A DNA stretch of 64,000 nucleotides from Peromyscus leucopus (lineage: Eukaryota > Chordata > Mammalia > Rodentia > Cricetidae): contig NC_051063.1 of assembly GCF_004664715.2 (NCBI RefSeq), positions 115,988,829 through 116,052,828 on the forward strand. Reading direction: 5' to 3'. The translations under genes and the position numbers were made by a program. Below the pieces are notes generated by a model. That model searched no databases, had not been told where the DNA came from, and worked only from the letters and a program-made list of their open reading frames with translations. This document shows, piece by piece, positions 1 through 10,468 of this stretch (within the stretch, counting starts at the first letter, position 1; every line of letters begins with the position of its first letter).

Positions 1-236
1 CCTGGGGCTTATGCAGGGACGTTTGGCTCAGTCTGGGAGGAGGGGACTGGACCTGCCTGGACTGAGTCTACCAGGTTGATCTCAGTCCTCCGGGGAGGTT
101 TTGCCCTGGAGGAGGTGGGAATGAGGGATGGGCTGCGGGGAAGCGGAGGTGGGCAGGAGAGGGGAGAACAAAGGAATCCATGGCTGATATGTAGAACTGA
201 ATGGTATTGTAAAATGAAATAAAATGGAAAAAAAGA
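1..236 (+). mobile_element. LINE-1 3' UTR end, cut by the window start
   Basis: This G-rich stretch ends in an A-rich AATAAA-like tail near 215-236. It is the reverse complement of the L1 3' ends seen on the minus strand near 41.2 kb and 53.6 kb; shared blocks include the Lys/Pro-rich-looking run around the word tggactgagtctaccaggtt. Only the last part of the element is inside the window, so its 5' extent is unknown. Non-coding retrotransposon sequence. Confidence 0.85.
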
Positions 237-359
237 ATTTTAGCATATTTCCCCTGAAAAATGAAGAATTATTAAAAACTTTAAGATATTTCCAAACATT
301 CTGGGGATATATTACTTGCTAGTTTCCTACTTTAACACATTCCCCTAGATTCTTTGTTT

Positions 360-631
360 TTATGAGTTTAAAATTTTATACAAGATGTTTTGATCATATT
401 CAGTAGTCTCCAATTCCTTCCAAATCTATCCATAGCTACCTACCCAGCTTTGTGTCCTATTATTTTTAAACCCAAGTCCAATTTGTGCTTTCCATATACT
501 CTTTGATGTGTGGCCTTCTATTTGAGATTGGTAGACCTACTAGGGGCTACAGCCTTAAAGAAAACTGACTCTCATCCCACCATCTATAAACTGCCTACAT
601 TTCCTCAGCTAGGGGTGAAGTCTTGTGTCCA
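360..631 (-). repeat. Old rodent interspersed repeat, left half (split by provirus)
   Basis: This reads like a long rodent dispersed repeat, probably an old L1 (Lx-type) 3' UTR in reverse orientation; I recognise the run of words but cannot name the family with certainty. It stops exactly at the 5' LTR of the provirus and resumes at 4307, so the provirus inserted into it. No coding potential is visible. Confidence 0.4.
626..631. other. 6-bp target-site duplication, left copy
   Basis: TGTCCA directly abuts the TG that opens the 5' LTR. The identical hexamer follows the 3' LTR at 4301-4306. Six base pairs is the usual duplication length for class II (ERV2/ERVK-type) elements. Confidence 0.85.
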
Positions 632-960
632 TGTTGTGGGATACTTGTGATACATTGCTGTAATTGGTATAAGAAAAGGTTGAGTAGCCAGTAGCTAGGC
701 AGAAGGTATGGGCAGGAGTTCCAGGCCAAAAGAGAAAGAAGAGAAGGAATCTAAGTGTGAAAGAGATAACAGATGACATGGAAAGAAAACAGGATGTACA
801 AAATGGAAGAGAGGTAACACCATGTGCTAGAATGTAGATTAATATGAATGGGTTGATTTGTTATAGGAGCTAGTTAGGAACAAGCCTAAGCTTTCATAAG
901 TAATAAGTCTCCTGTCGTTGTTTGAGAGCTGATTGGAGGGAAAGGAAAAGACTAGTTACA
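632..960 (+). repeat. 5' LTR of mys-like provirus
   Basis: Starts TGTTGTGGGATA and ends TTACA. It aligns along its length with the 3' LTR at 3944-4300 but is about 28 bp shorter, missing sequence just before the polyadenylation signal. The hexamer that should be AATAAA reads AATAAG here, so processing from this copy is probably weakened. Confidence 0.85.
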
Positions 961-962
961 TA

Positions 963-980
963 TGGCATCCAACGTGGAGG
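963..980 (+). promoter_or_regulatory. Primer binding site, tRNA-Lys type
   Basis: TGGCATCCAACGTGGAGG begins two bases after the 5' LTR, where reverse transcription of an LTR element is primed. It matches the Lys-tRNA primer site of betaretrovirus-like (ERV2) elements at about 14 of 18 positions, the mismatches being ordinary decay. Confidence 0.75.
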
Positions 981-2592
981 CTGGGATATCCACATTGGCA
1001 CTGAAAAAGTGGTCTCATGGTTTGGCTTGATGTATAGAGACAGATCTCTTTTAAGAAGCCTTGCTGTGCAGCAGAGCACTTGAGCAGCTGGTGTGCTAGG
1101 TAAAAATGCCTGCTGGATCATGGACACAGCAGCTTCCCATGGTTGGATTGGTAAAGGCACTGGGATGAGGCTAGGCTCTTAGGGAACTGAGGCGGGTGGA
1201 ACCAGCTGCCAGAGCCATGTGGTGTCTGGTGTCTGGTGTGGCCTTTAAAGGTTTGTCTTGTGGTCAGAGAACACTGCAGGCACTCAGTAAAGCAGTACAG
1301 ATGGAAATAACCTTGAGAGAGATACAGTAAAAACTAGGTATAGACAGTCAGAGAAAAATAGTTTAAAATAATAGTAGAGTCTTTAAAGAGAGAGTAAGGT
1401 AATATAAAATATGTATGTATATATATGCCACATAAAGATGGGAAATACACAGGGTGTATGGGTCCTGTATGGTGCTTTGTTGTCTTTGAATTTTTTAAAT
1501 GCTAATGTACAAAATATAATAGCTGCTGAGAGACATTGGATTATGGAAATTGCTAAATTAAACCAATTTACATATTTTTAAAATGTCTTAATTTCAAAAT
1601 GGAAGTCAGAAAATATGTTGCGTTGGGGGAGAAGCTATGTCTTTATTTCCACAGTAAACAACAAGTTATGGTTCTCTTCAAAATTAAGGAATATCAGATT
1701 TGATTGGGGGAGATCTCAAAATCTTGGCTATAGACATAGAGAGAGAGAGAAAAAAGGAAAACTATAAGACAGGTGACATATATGCTGATCCCTCAACTTG
1801 GGAGCAGCTCTGAAACTGGATGAGACATGATAAATCTTGTTGACTACAGAGTCCTCATGACTTACTATTACATACCATCCTTTCACATGTCATGGATAGA
1901 GGTTTGGTTATACAGTCCAAACAAACTTAAGTTAACAGATGCCCATTACCTGCTCAAACATAAAACAAAAAAAATTATCTTTAACTGATTTGTGCACATC
2001 ACATATGCCATACTTGTGTTAATGCAGAGATATATGTTACTTTAAAAGTTTGTGTTTTCAGAAATAAAAAGGAACAGACACCAATGAAGATAAGTAGCCT
2101 AGGTGATCCAGTCTCCTTAAAATGTCTCTGTTGCAGTTTCCTCAAAATTCTGCATCCAATACAACTTCAAAGCTATTAACTGAGATGGTCCAGCCTCACA
2201 AACTTCTCCAGCCAGGACCTCAGATAAAAACTGCACTTCCCCATCACACAGAGACTAAATAAAAAGTAATACAGCTAGCTCTCCCAGGACTTGACCATAG
2301 TTCCAATTTTCTCAGGGTCTCCCGGACAACAGGATGTAGTCTAAAGAACATGAAGTCCACATTCCCAAGAAGTGGGGTGGGGGTGGATTTTGGTCATTCA
2401 GTGAGTTATGGATGTTTGCCATCCTTTAGGGGAGTTAGTTACAAGTTGTTTTTGGTTATGGTCAGAAAAAAAGATGAACAAAGATTAGATTCAAGGATCT
2501 CTTTCTGAAAGGAGGACATATTATAGAAAATTGTTAAGTCTACCTTTGAACAACCACTAGTCTCAGATATTTTACATTGATATGGATTTGTT

Positions 2593-2742
2593 TATATTGA
2601 TACAAATTTAAGGTTATTTTTGTTATAAAGTGTTGTATATATGTTTCTACTGTTGTTTAAGATGTTCTTGTATATTGATACAAAATTAAGGTTATTTTTG
2701 TTATACTCTATATATGTTTGTACTATATTTAAGATATTATAC
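2593..2742 (+). repeat. 78-bp tandem duplication inside the provirus
   Basis: Two copies start at 2593 and 2671 with the words tatattgatacaaa and aaggttatttttgttat. The second copy is a few bases shorter. AT-rich, no coding content; it could be an ancestral feature of the family or a local duplication. Confidence 0.7.
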
Positions 2743-3626
2743 CTATGCAGCCCATTTTAAAATGTAGTATGAAGTTCTAGTCCTTGAGAGTTATTTAGGA
2801 TAATAAAAAATGACAGGTTACTAGTTAGTCATCTATAACAATCACACTTTTGGTCATGTTTGGTATGTTGTCAGGGTCAAACATATATTTTTAGTAGATA
2901 AATGGTCTTCAAATACTTTAAAGAACTACAGTATATGACATTTAAAGTGTTTGAGTAATATAAGGCTTTTCATTAGAGTGAGACACATTTGCTCCTGGCA
3001 GCACCACTTTACTTCAGAAAATGATGATGGTCATAGAGGAACTCCATAATGAGTTTGCTTTTATTGTGGCAAAGTTAGCCCCTGGGCAAAAAGCTGTCCT
3101 TGCCCTGACTGCTGACAGTATGCTGTCCAAATTGGACAAGCAGGACACAAAAGCAGGCAAATGCCTGCTTCACAAAAAAGACTGTCAGAAATTCTGGGCT
3201 TGTCAGCCAAAGATGAATGCCCCAACATTGCAAAGGAATCTTGGTTGATTGTCCAGGCAGCCAACTGTTTCTGTTAACTGTATAGTTTTGGAATTGCTTG
3301 CTCTGTACTTCCTGTTTAATCAGGTAATATATCCTTCTTGGATCTCTGATAATATTTAATACTAGATAGTATACAATTTCCCTTGTTACCAAATTCAGAA
3401 AGAAAACTTACAAGAAACATAAAAGCTTAAGTTTTTTTTTTTTTTATCTAAGAAGATGTTTTTAGGTTTAAAAAGATATTTTAGGATGGTAATACAAGTT
3501 ATAGTAGAAAGTGGTTTGGGTATAAAATTTGGACTCACTGAGATAGGATAGAAAATGGAGTAATTACTCCAAATTTGTCAAATATAGATAGACTACCATT
3601 GGAAAGCAATTCCTGGTAATTGTTCT

Positions 3627-3863
3627 TTTAAAAAAATAATTTATTTTTGTGTATTGGTGTTTTGCCTGCATGTATGTCCATGTGAGGATGCCAGATTCCT
3701 GCAACTGGAGTTCAGACAGTTGTTAGCTGCCATGTGGATGCTGGGGATTGAACTCCTGGAACTGGGGTTACAGACAGATGTGAGGTGCCATGTGGGTGCT
3801 GGAGACTTGATTTGGGTCCTCCAAAAGAGCAGCCACTGCTTTTAACCACTCTCTCCAGCCCCC
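3627..3863 (-). mobile_element. B3/B2-type SINE inserted in the provirus, internally duplicated
   Basis: Reverse-oriented B2-class SINE: the end CTCCAGCCC at 3854-3863 is its tRNA-derived 5' head, the A-rich tail appears as T/A-rich DNA at 3627-3650. Flanking 14-bp target duplications are at 3613-3626 and 3864-3877 with one mismatch. A segment of about 57 bp is present twice inside it (3701-3757 and 3758-3813), which is not part of the normal element. Confidence 0.85.
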
Positions 3864-3930
3864 CTGATAATTGTTCTCATTGTACATAGTTTTACTATTT
3901 TAGGGTTAAAACTCTTCATTTTCTTTAAAC

Positions 3931-3943
3931 AAAAATGGGGAAA
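3931..3943 (+). promoter_or_regulatory. Polypurine tract of the provirus
   Basis: AAAAATGGGGAAA sits immediately before the TG of the 3' LTR, the expected place for plus-strand priming in an LTR retroelement. It is preserved almost uninterrupted (one T). Confidence 0.8.
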
Positions 3944-4300
3944 TGTTGTGGGATATTTGTACACTGTGTGAAGGTGCATTGCTATGATTGATGTAATAGA
4001 AAGCTGAATGGTCAATAGCTAGGCTAGAGGTATAGGAAGGACTTCCAGGCAGAGAGAGAAAGAGGAAGAGGAATCTAGGCACATGAAAGACATCAGGAGA
4101 TAAGGAGAAGAAATATGAGGTACAAGATGGAAGAGAGGTAATACCATGTGGAAGAACATAGATTAATATAAATGGATTGATTTAAGTTATAAGAGCTAGT
4201 TAAGAACAAGCCTAAACTACAGGCTGAGATTTCATAATTAATAAAAAGTCTCTATGTGATTTTTGGAAGCTGGCCAGTGGGACAGAAAAAGACTTTTACA
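3944..4300 (+). repeat. 3' LTR of mys-like provirus
   Basis: Begins TGTTGTGGGATATT, ends TTACA, and carries an intact AATAAA at 4240-4245. It is followed directly by TGTCCA, the right target duplication. Related LTRs of the same broad group (RMER17/mysTR-like from memory) are at 12303, 21652 and 37798. Confidence 0.85.
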
Positions 4301-4306
4301 TGTCCA
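4301..4306. other. 6-bp target-site duplication, right copy
   Basis: TGTCCA, identical to 626-631; it fixes the right boundary of the provirus. Confidence 0.85.
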
Positions 4307-4865
4307 TCCCTGCTTTCCATGCTCGAATTTTGTTTCGTTTGAGATTGTATATCTTGTACACTCTGTGACAACTATTATTAGTTCATATGTGCAACTGTCT
4401 TGTGTTCAGAAACAATTTCCTTATAGTCATTCATCTTTAGCTCTTACAACTTTCCTCCTATGCCACAATGAACAATTAGTCTTGCGAGGAGGGGGTATGA
4501 TATAGACATCCCATTTAGGGCTGAGAATTTTGCAATATCTTCTTTATACCTCGATCCTTTGCAAGTCTCCTTGTTAACTGTCATCTACTATACAAAGAAA
4601 ACTTTTCTGATGGAGTTTGAGAAATGCACTAATCTATGGGTATAACCATAAGTTACTAGAAGTCGGTTTAATATTCTCTCCCCTAGGGCCTATAACCTGT
4701 TTACCAATAGGTTATTGGCCACAATAATTATGCCAAGTATGGGTTTCGTCATGTAGAGAGAGCCTTGAATAATTTGGAGAGTGGTTGGTTACTTCTGTGA
4801 CATTCTTGCCACTGTTGCAGCAATGGGACTATCTATGCCAGGGCAGTTATCGCTGAAGCTCTCAG
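4307..4865 (-). repeat. Old rodent interspersed repeat, right half
   Basis: Continuation of the repeat at 360-631 after the provirus. It reads like the same rodent-wide repeat that I associate with an old L1 3' region in reverse. The 80-codon open frame at 4263-4505 has no recognisable protein and is discounted. Confidence 0.4.
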
Positions 4866-4869
4866 GATC

Positions 4870-5440
4870 TCCTTACTCATTAATTGACAGGATTAATACC
4901 TTGAAAATAACCACCCTACCAAAAATAATTCACAGATTCAATCCAATCATTACCAAAATTCCAATGCAATTTTTCCTAGAAATGGAAAAAGCAATCTTAA
5001 ATTGCATATGGAAATACAAGAGACCTATGATAGACAAAAGAATTCTCACCAATGTAGAAACTTCTGGGAGTATTACCCTCCTCCTAGAAATGGAAAAAGC
5101 AATCTTAAATTGCATATGGAAACACAAGAGACCTATGATAGACAAAAGAATCCTCACAAATGTAGAAACTTCTGGGAGTATTACCCTCCCATATTGCCTT
5201 GTAGAGCTACAGTAAAACAAACAAACGAACTAACAACAACAACATGGTACTCATATAAGAACAGACACATTTATTAGTGGGATAGAATTGAGGACCCAAA
5301 TAAGATCATGATCCCACAGCCATTTGATTGTTGACAAAGAGGTTAAGCATACACTTCAGAGAAAAGACAGCACGTTAAACAAATTGTGAAAATCAAATTG
5401 TAGAAGAATAAAACTAGTTATCTGTCCCTATAAAACGACT
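4870..5440 (+). pseudogene. Old L1 ORF2 fragment (reverse transcriptase C-terminal part)
   Basis: The frame 4781-5215 translates into the conserved ORF2 stretch containing INTLKI, LPKIIHRF, PMQFFLEME and LNCIWK, which lies downstream of the polymerase core. Identity to younger L1s is low, so this is an old copy. After 5215 the similarity goes on weakly in other frames to about 5440. It carries an in-frame duplication (see 4975-5190). No start, no endonuclease, no catalytic FADD motif: a dead fragment. Confidence 0.8.
4975..5190 (+). repeat. In-frame 108-bp tandem duplication in L1 ORF2 fragment
   Basis: Copy one is 4975-5082 and copy two 5083-5190. They differ at only about four positions, far less than the fragment's divergence from other L1s, so the duplication is much younger than the insertion. 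108 bp is 36 codons, so the open frame survives across both copies. Confidence 0.9.
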
Positions 5441-5454
5441 TCAACAACTTCACT

Positions 5455-6630
5455 ATTTTTCTTTTCTTCTTTTTGTTATTTATTTATTATTTATTTTTAT
5501 TTTGTTTTTATATTATAAAGTCAAATTCCCCTCTTTCCTCTTCTCCCAGTACCTACCCCCACCTTCCATCTTCTCCTCTCATCCACGTCTCCTTCTCCAT
5601 TTCTTTTCAGAAAAGGGCAGGCATCCCATGGGTATCAGTTGACCGTGGCACATCTAGTTACAGTGAGACCAGGTACATCCTCTCCTATTAAGGCTGGAAG
5701 AGGCAATCCAGTAGGAGGAAAAAGTCCCCAAAACAGGCAACAGCCTCAGCTCCCACTGTTAGGAATCCCACAAGAAAACCAAGCTACACAACTATGAAAT
5801 ATTTGTAGAGGGCCTACATCAGTTCCATGCAAGCTTCTTAGTTATTGGTTCAGTCTCTGTGAGCCCTTATGAGCCCAGGTTAGTTGATTCTGTGGGTTTT
5901 CTTGTGGTGTCCTTGACATCTCTGGCTTCTACAATCCTTTCTCCCTATCTGCAATGTTGCCAGAGTTCTTCCTAATGTCTGGCTGTGGATCTTTACATCT
6001 TTTTCCATCAGTTGCTAGATGAAGCCTCTCTGATAAAATTAGGCTAGGCAGCAATCTATAAGTATAGCAGAATATTATTAGGAATCATTTTATTGACTTT
6101 TTTCCAGCCATGTTTGGTCCTATTCTAGGTCTCTGGGCCATCCTACATGTGGGTTCTGGCCCTCCAGGCAGTGTCAGGGGTAAGCTCCCTCTCAGGTTAT
6201 GGGTCTCAAGGAGCATCAGTCATTGGTTGGCTATTCCCACAATTTCTGTGCTTTGTTTACCCCAGCACATCCTGTAGGCAAGACAAATTGTAAGTTGAAA
6301 GTTTTGTTGCTGGGTTGGTGTCCCAATCCCTCCACTGGAAGTCTTTCCTGTTTACAGGAGATGGCAAATTCATACTCTATAGCCACCATAGTTAGAAGTC
6401 TTACCCAGGGTCAGGTTTCTAGCTCTTCCCATGGATACTCACCAGTTCCAGTTGTCTCTCCATCTCCCTCCATCCTCCCCTCACCTGACCCCTCCTGTTC
6501 CCATCCCCAGTTCCCCCATTTAGACCTCTTCCCCTATCCACCAATGAAGTCTATTCTATTTCCCCTTTAAAGTAATACCCGTGTGTGCCCCCTTGAGCCC
6601 TTCTTGTTACTTAGCTTCTCTGGGTCTATA
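5455..6630 (-). repeat. 3' UTR of the ancient L1
   Basis: C/T-rich on the plus strand near 5520-5610 (the G-rich tract of an L1 3' UTR), then the common 3' UTR words up to the ORF2 end near 6660 (reverse complement of the ending ...YSLIS). The open frames at 5473-5691 and 6199-6570 are chance frames in this pyrimidine-rich DNA. Confidence 0.75.
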
Positions 6631-6880
6631 GATTGTAGCATCATTATTCTTTACTTTACAGATAATATCTACTTATGAGTGAGTACATAGCATGTTTGTC
6701 TTTCTGGGTCTGGGTTACAACACTCATGGTGATCTTTTTTAATTCTATCCATTTGCTAACTAATTTTCTGATGTCATTGTTTCTTAACAACTGAGTAATA
6801 CTCCCTTGTGTAAATGTACCACATTTTCTTTATCCATTCTTTGGTTGAGGGTCATCTAGGTTGTTTCCAGTTTCTGGGTA

Positions 6881-6953
6881 TTAATTTGACATTGGCTATA
6901 AGTTCACTGTATATTGCCTTTATTATGTTTAAGTATGGCCCTTGTATTTCTGA
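6881..6953 (-). repeat. 73-bp ectopic copy of L1 polymerase sequence
   Basis: In other L1s (for instance near 54.23 kb) this position of ORF2 reads straight from TTTCTGGCTATTAC into the CTGCTATGAACA word. Here a segment matching 10753-10825 at 69 of 73 positions takes its place. In translation the C-terminal part of ORF2 (LNYVHS) runs directly into a polymerase motif ([14 protein letters not shown]) and out again (NWKQPR). Confidence 0.85.
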
Positions 6954-8137
6954 CCTGCTATGAACATAATTGAGCAAGTGTCCTTGTAGCAGAATGGAGC
7001 TTCCTTTGGGTATATGCTCAGGAGTGGTGTAGCTGGATCTTGAGGTAGATTGAGTAACAATTTCTGAGAAACTGCCACATTTATTTCCAAAGTGGCTGTA
7101 CAAGTTTGTACTTTCACTAGCAATGAAGGAGTGTTCACCTTGCTCCACATCCTCTCCGGCATGAGCTGTCACTTGTGCTTTTGAACTTAATCATTTGACA
7201 GGTATAAGATGGAATCTCAGTGTCATTTTGATTTTCATTTGACTGACGGCTAAGGATGTTGAACATTTCTTTAAGTGTTTCTTGGCCATTTGAGATTCCT
7301 CTGTTGAGAATTCTCTGTAGCCCATTTTTTATATTGGATTTTTTATGTCTTAGTGCCTGTGCTGTTGGTGTTCTATTCAGGAAGTTGTCTCCTGTGCCAA
7401 TGTGTTCAATGCTATCCACTTTCTCTTCTATCAGGTTTAGTGTATCTGGTGTTATGTTGAAGCCTTTGAGCCACTTGAACATGAGGATTTTACAGGGTGA
7501 TAGATATGGATCTATTTGCATTCTTCCACATGCTAACATCCAGTTAGACCAACACCATTTGTTGAAGATGCTTTCCCCCTTTCCATTGTATATTTTTGGG
7601 TTCTTTGCAAAAATTAACTGTTCATAGGTGTGTAGATTTATGTATGAGTATTCTATTCCACTCCATTGATCAACCTGTTTTTTATGCTAAATTTAGATGT
7701 TTTTTTATTATGATTGCTTTGCAGTATAGTTTGAAATCAGGGGTGGTGATACCTCTGGAAATTCTTTTATTGTACAGGGTTCCTTCAACTATCCTAGGTT
7801 TTCTGTTTTTCCATATGAAGTTCAGTCTTGTTCTTTCAAGGTCTGTAAAAAATTGTGTGAGGATTTTCATGGGGATTGTGCTGAGTCTGTAGATTGTTTT
7901 TGGTAAGATGGCCATTTTTACTATGTTAATCCTACCAATCAATGAGAATGGGAGATCTTTCCGTCTTCTGATATTTTCTTCAATTTCTTTCCTTAAAGAC
8001 TGAAGTTCTCATTTTACAGATCTTTCACTTGCTTGGTTAGAGTTATACTAAGGTATTTTATAGTATTTGTGGCTATGGTGAAGGGTGTTGTTTCACTGAT
8101 TTCTTTCTCAGCTCATTTGTTATTTGTATATAGGAGG

Positions 8138-8147
8138 CCTACCGATT
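8138..8147. other. Probable target duplication, left, of GC-rich insert
   Basis: CCTACCGATT here and GCTACTGATT at 10469-10478 match at 8 of 10 positions and bracket the insert; in the young L1 the same ORF2 position reads GGGCTACTGATT without interruption. Confidence 0.6.
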
Positions 8148-10468
8148 AAAAAAAAAACAACTTTTTATTGATTCTTTGTGGATTTCACATCATGAATCCC
8201 AATCCCATTCATCTCCTGGTCCCTTCATATTCAACCTCTGCCCTTGAAATCTGTACCCACAACCAAAATAAAATAAATTTTAAAGGAAAAACAAAAAGCA
8301 AAAGCCAATACCAAACAAACAACAAACAAAAAGTCTCAGTGTGGAAGCTGTAGTGTGACACAGTGAGTCACACAGTTTATATGCCATTTAGTCCATTCAT
8401 CTTTACTTATAAGTGTTCATTGCTATGAGTCATTGGTCTGGTTCAAGGCCTCCAACTTCTGCTATACCCTCAGTATTGATCAGCCTACCAGCTTTCCTTC
8501 ATTGTCACCATCAGAGCAGCTGGCTCACCCACATCCACACCACCAGCGGCAGCTCTACTATTTTGCCCAGGCAAAGTGCCAGGCCTTCTCCTGCTCTCTT
8601 GAGTGCTACAGTTGGTGAGGTGCAGGCCATCTCTTTTGCTTTCATGCCCCAGAGGCCAACTCTCCTACCTTCCACAGGTGGCCAGGGGCAAGGTGGGGAG
8701 GGCATCTTTCTCTCTCACCCATGCTACCACATGACAGACAAGGGGTGTGTCAGCTCTCCTGCTTTCAGGCCCTCAGTGTTGGCTCCCCCCACCAACAGGG
8801 CCATCTCTACTCTGTTGGCAGGATACAACACAGGGCCCCCTTTCCTGAGTGCAAGTGCTACAGCTAGTGAGGGTCAGGGTCAGTTCTCCCATCCTCACGA
8901 TCTCAAGGATAGCTCTCCCACCCACCACAGGTGGCAAGGGGCAGGGAATGGGGGAGGGAATTTCTCCCTTGCCCACTCCACCATATAGCAGATGAGGGGT
9001 GGGGCCAGATCACCTGTGTGCCCCGTCAACACAGTCAGCTCTATTGTGCTGCTCAGGTAAGGTGCAAGACCTACTCCATCTAGTGCCGTAGCCTTCACGG
9101 GGCAGAGTCAGCTTTCCCACTCTCACAATTCAGGGACCAGCTTTCCTATCTGCGGTAGGAGGTGGTGGGTGAGGGTGGTATCTCTCCATTGCCCGTGCCA
9201 CTGAGTGACAAACAGATAATGGGGCTAGCTCTCCCACTCTCATGCCTTCTGGACTGGCTCACGTACACCCCCACGAATGGCTTGAGCTCCACAGTGCTGC
9301 CCAGGGGAGGGGAAGGGCCAGCTGTCCCCAGTGCTGCAGTTGGTGAGGGACAGGGCCAGTGTTCCCTAGTGCTGCAACCATTGAGGGCAGGGCCAACTTT
9401 GCAGACCTATCCTGACTGTCTTTGATGGTAACAGGAGCCATGGATGTCAACACAGACTGAGGCAGTGGTGGGGCCACAGGTCCAGACATGACCCTTGGCA
9501 ACAGCCCAGGCCTGGATAGCACCATGGCACTTGGTGGCAGCACAGGTTACTCACATCTGTATGGCCCTGGCAATGGCACAGCCCTTGGACACCAACTTGG
9601 CCCTAGGTGGCAGCCTAGACCCTGGACATCTGTGTGGACCTTGTGGACAACGTGGACCATGGATGTCAACGCAGACCCAGATTGTGATTAGACCATGGAC
9701 CCAGATATTTTGAGATATTTTGATTGCACTCTGACACTCCTAAGACTGCCAATAAAGTTTATCCTGAATCAGAGGGCAGAGATAGCTACTAGCTGACCAA
9801 ATTAGCCATAGAGGTTTTGGAGGACCCAGGACACACAGAGAGACACAAGAAGCAGTGGGTTTGGCTTAGAAAGATTCTTGGGCCTTTTTGATTGAGGAAG
9901 CAGAGAGAGAGGAGGTCACTGATTGTTTCTCCACCACTTCTCTGATCAATCAGGTTTTTACTCTGATATCTGACTCTTGAGTTTTTACCGATAAAAGAAT
10001 AATTAGAAAATGTTTCATCCAGACATGGTTCTTATCAGCCCATGCCAGGATGTCACCTTTTTGGCAGTGTAGATCATTCAGATCATCATGGACCCATTGG
10101 TTATCTGGCCCCTGGAACATCAACCTGGCCTCAGGTGGAAGCCTAGATCATAGACATCCAAATGGCTCTCAATAGCAAAATGAGCCTTGGACATCAGTGC
10201 ACAATCTGACTTTGGCAGGACCACACATCCAGATATGACCCTGGCCACAGCTTGGCCTGTACAGCACTATGGCCCTGGTTGGCAGTATATGTCATTCAGG
10301 TCTGTATGGCCCCAGCAGTCACAGTCCTAGGACACCAACATGGCCACAGGTGGCAGCTGAGATCTTGAGTATTCTTGTGGCCTTTGGTGTCAACACAGGC
10401 TATAGACATTAACATAGACCTAGGCAGCAGCAAGACCATGGACCCAGACATGGCCCCTGACAGCAGGA
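8148..10468. repeat. 2.3-kb GC-rich rodent repeat inserted in L1 (MurSatRep1-like)
   Basis: L1 ORF2 is continuous across this block if it is removed. The left 0.35 kb is AT-rich with (CAAA)-like words; 8.4-9.7 kb and 10.05-10.47 kb are GC-rich and built from degenerate recurring phrases such as CCAGCTCTCCCA, GTGAGGGGCAGGGCCA, CCATGGACCCAGACATGG and GGACACCAACATGGCC. Two larger units, about 9430-9700 and 10200-10470, are clearly related. I think this is the rodent repeat catalogued as MurSatRep1, from memory only. The 191-codon frame at 8413-8988 and its neighbours are low-complexity artefacts, not genes. Confidence 0.6.
9757..10012 (+). repeat. Short LTR-like repeat inside the GC-rich block
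   Basis: AT-richer interruption of the GC-rich repeat. Its left end (AATAAAGTTTATCCTGAATC) and right end (CTGATATCTGACTC, then ACCGATAAAAGAATAATTAG) match the two ends of the LTR family seen in reverse at 17483 and 48273. The middle is much shorter, so it is an internally deleted or variant copy. Confidence 0.4.

Larger units (their letters stand above)
632..4300 (+). mobile_element. Complete non-coding mys-like ERV2 provirus
   Basis: The element has a 5' LTR (632-960), a Lys-tRNA-type primer site (963-980), an internal region (981-3930), a polypurine tract (3931-3943) and a 3' LTR (3944-4300), with the same 6-bp target duplication on both sides. Total length is 3.67 kb including a B3 SINE of about 0.24 kb. 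I see no gag, protease, reverse transcriptase or envelope motif, and no internal open frame above about 105 codons. It therefore resembles the non-autonomous mys-type LTR retrotransposons of cricetid rodents, which are mobilised in trans. The LTRs look roughly 80-85% alike by eye and the 5' LTR lacks a stretch near its 3' end, so it is old. The family name is inference. Confidence 0.8.

Noticed and set aside
3021..3248. 75-codon frame with apparently ordinary amino-acid composition inside the provirus
   Set aside because: No gag, protease or polymerase motif seen, short, overlapped by a longer frame on the other strand; insufficient to call a CDS.
4870..5440. Twin-priming joint between the reverse repeat ending at 4865 and the L1 ORF2 fragment
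   Set aside because: The two pieces are not adjacent in an L1 transcript (3' UTR versus mid-ORF2), and no outer target duplication was found.
8413..8988. 191-codon open frame with Ser/Pro-rich product
   Set aside because: Lies in the GC-rich dispersed repeat with phrase-like repetition; no domain, overlapping frames on both strands, no splice or promoter context.
8148..10468. Possible CpG island or gene promoter in the GC-rich block
   Set aside because: GC-rich but with few CG dinucleotides, and repetitive; no sign of a first exon.
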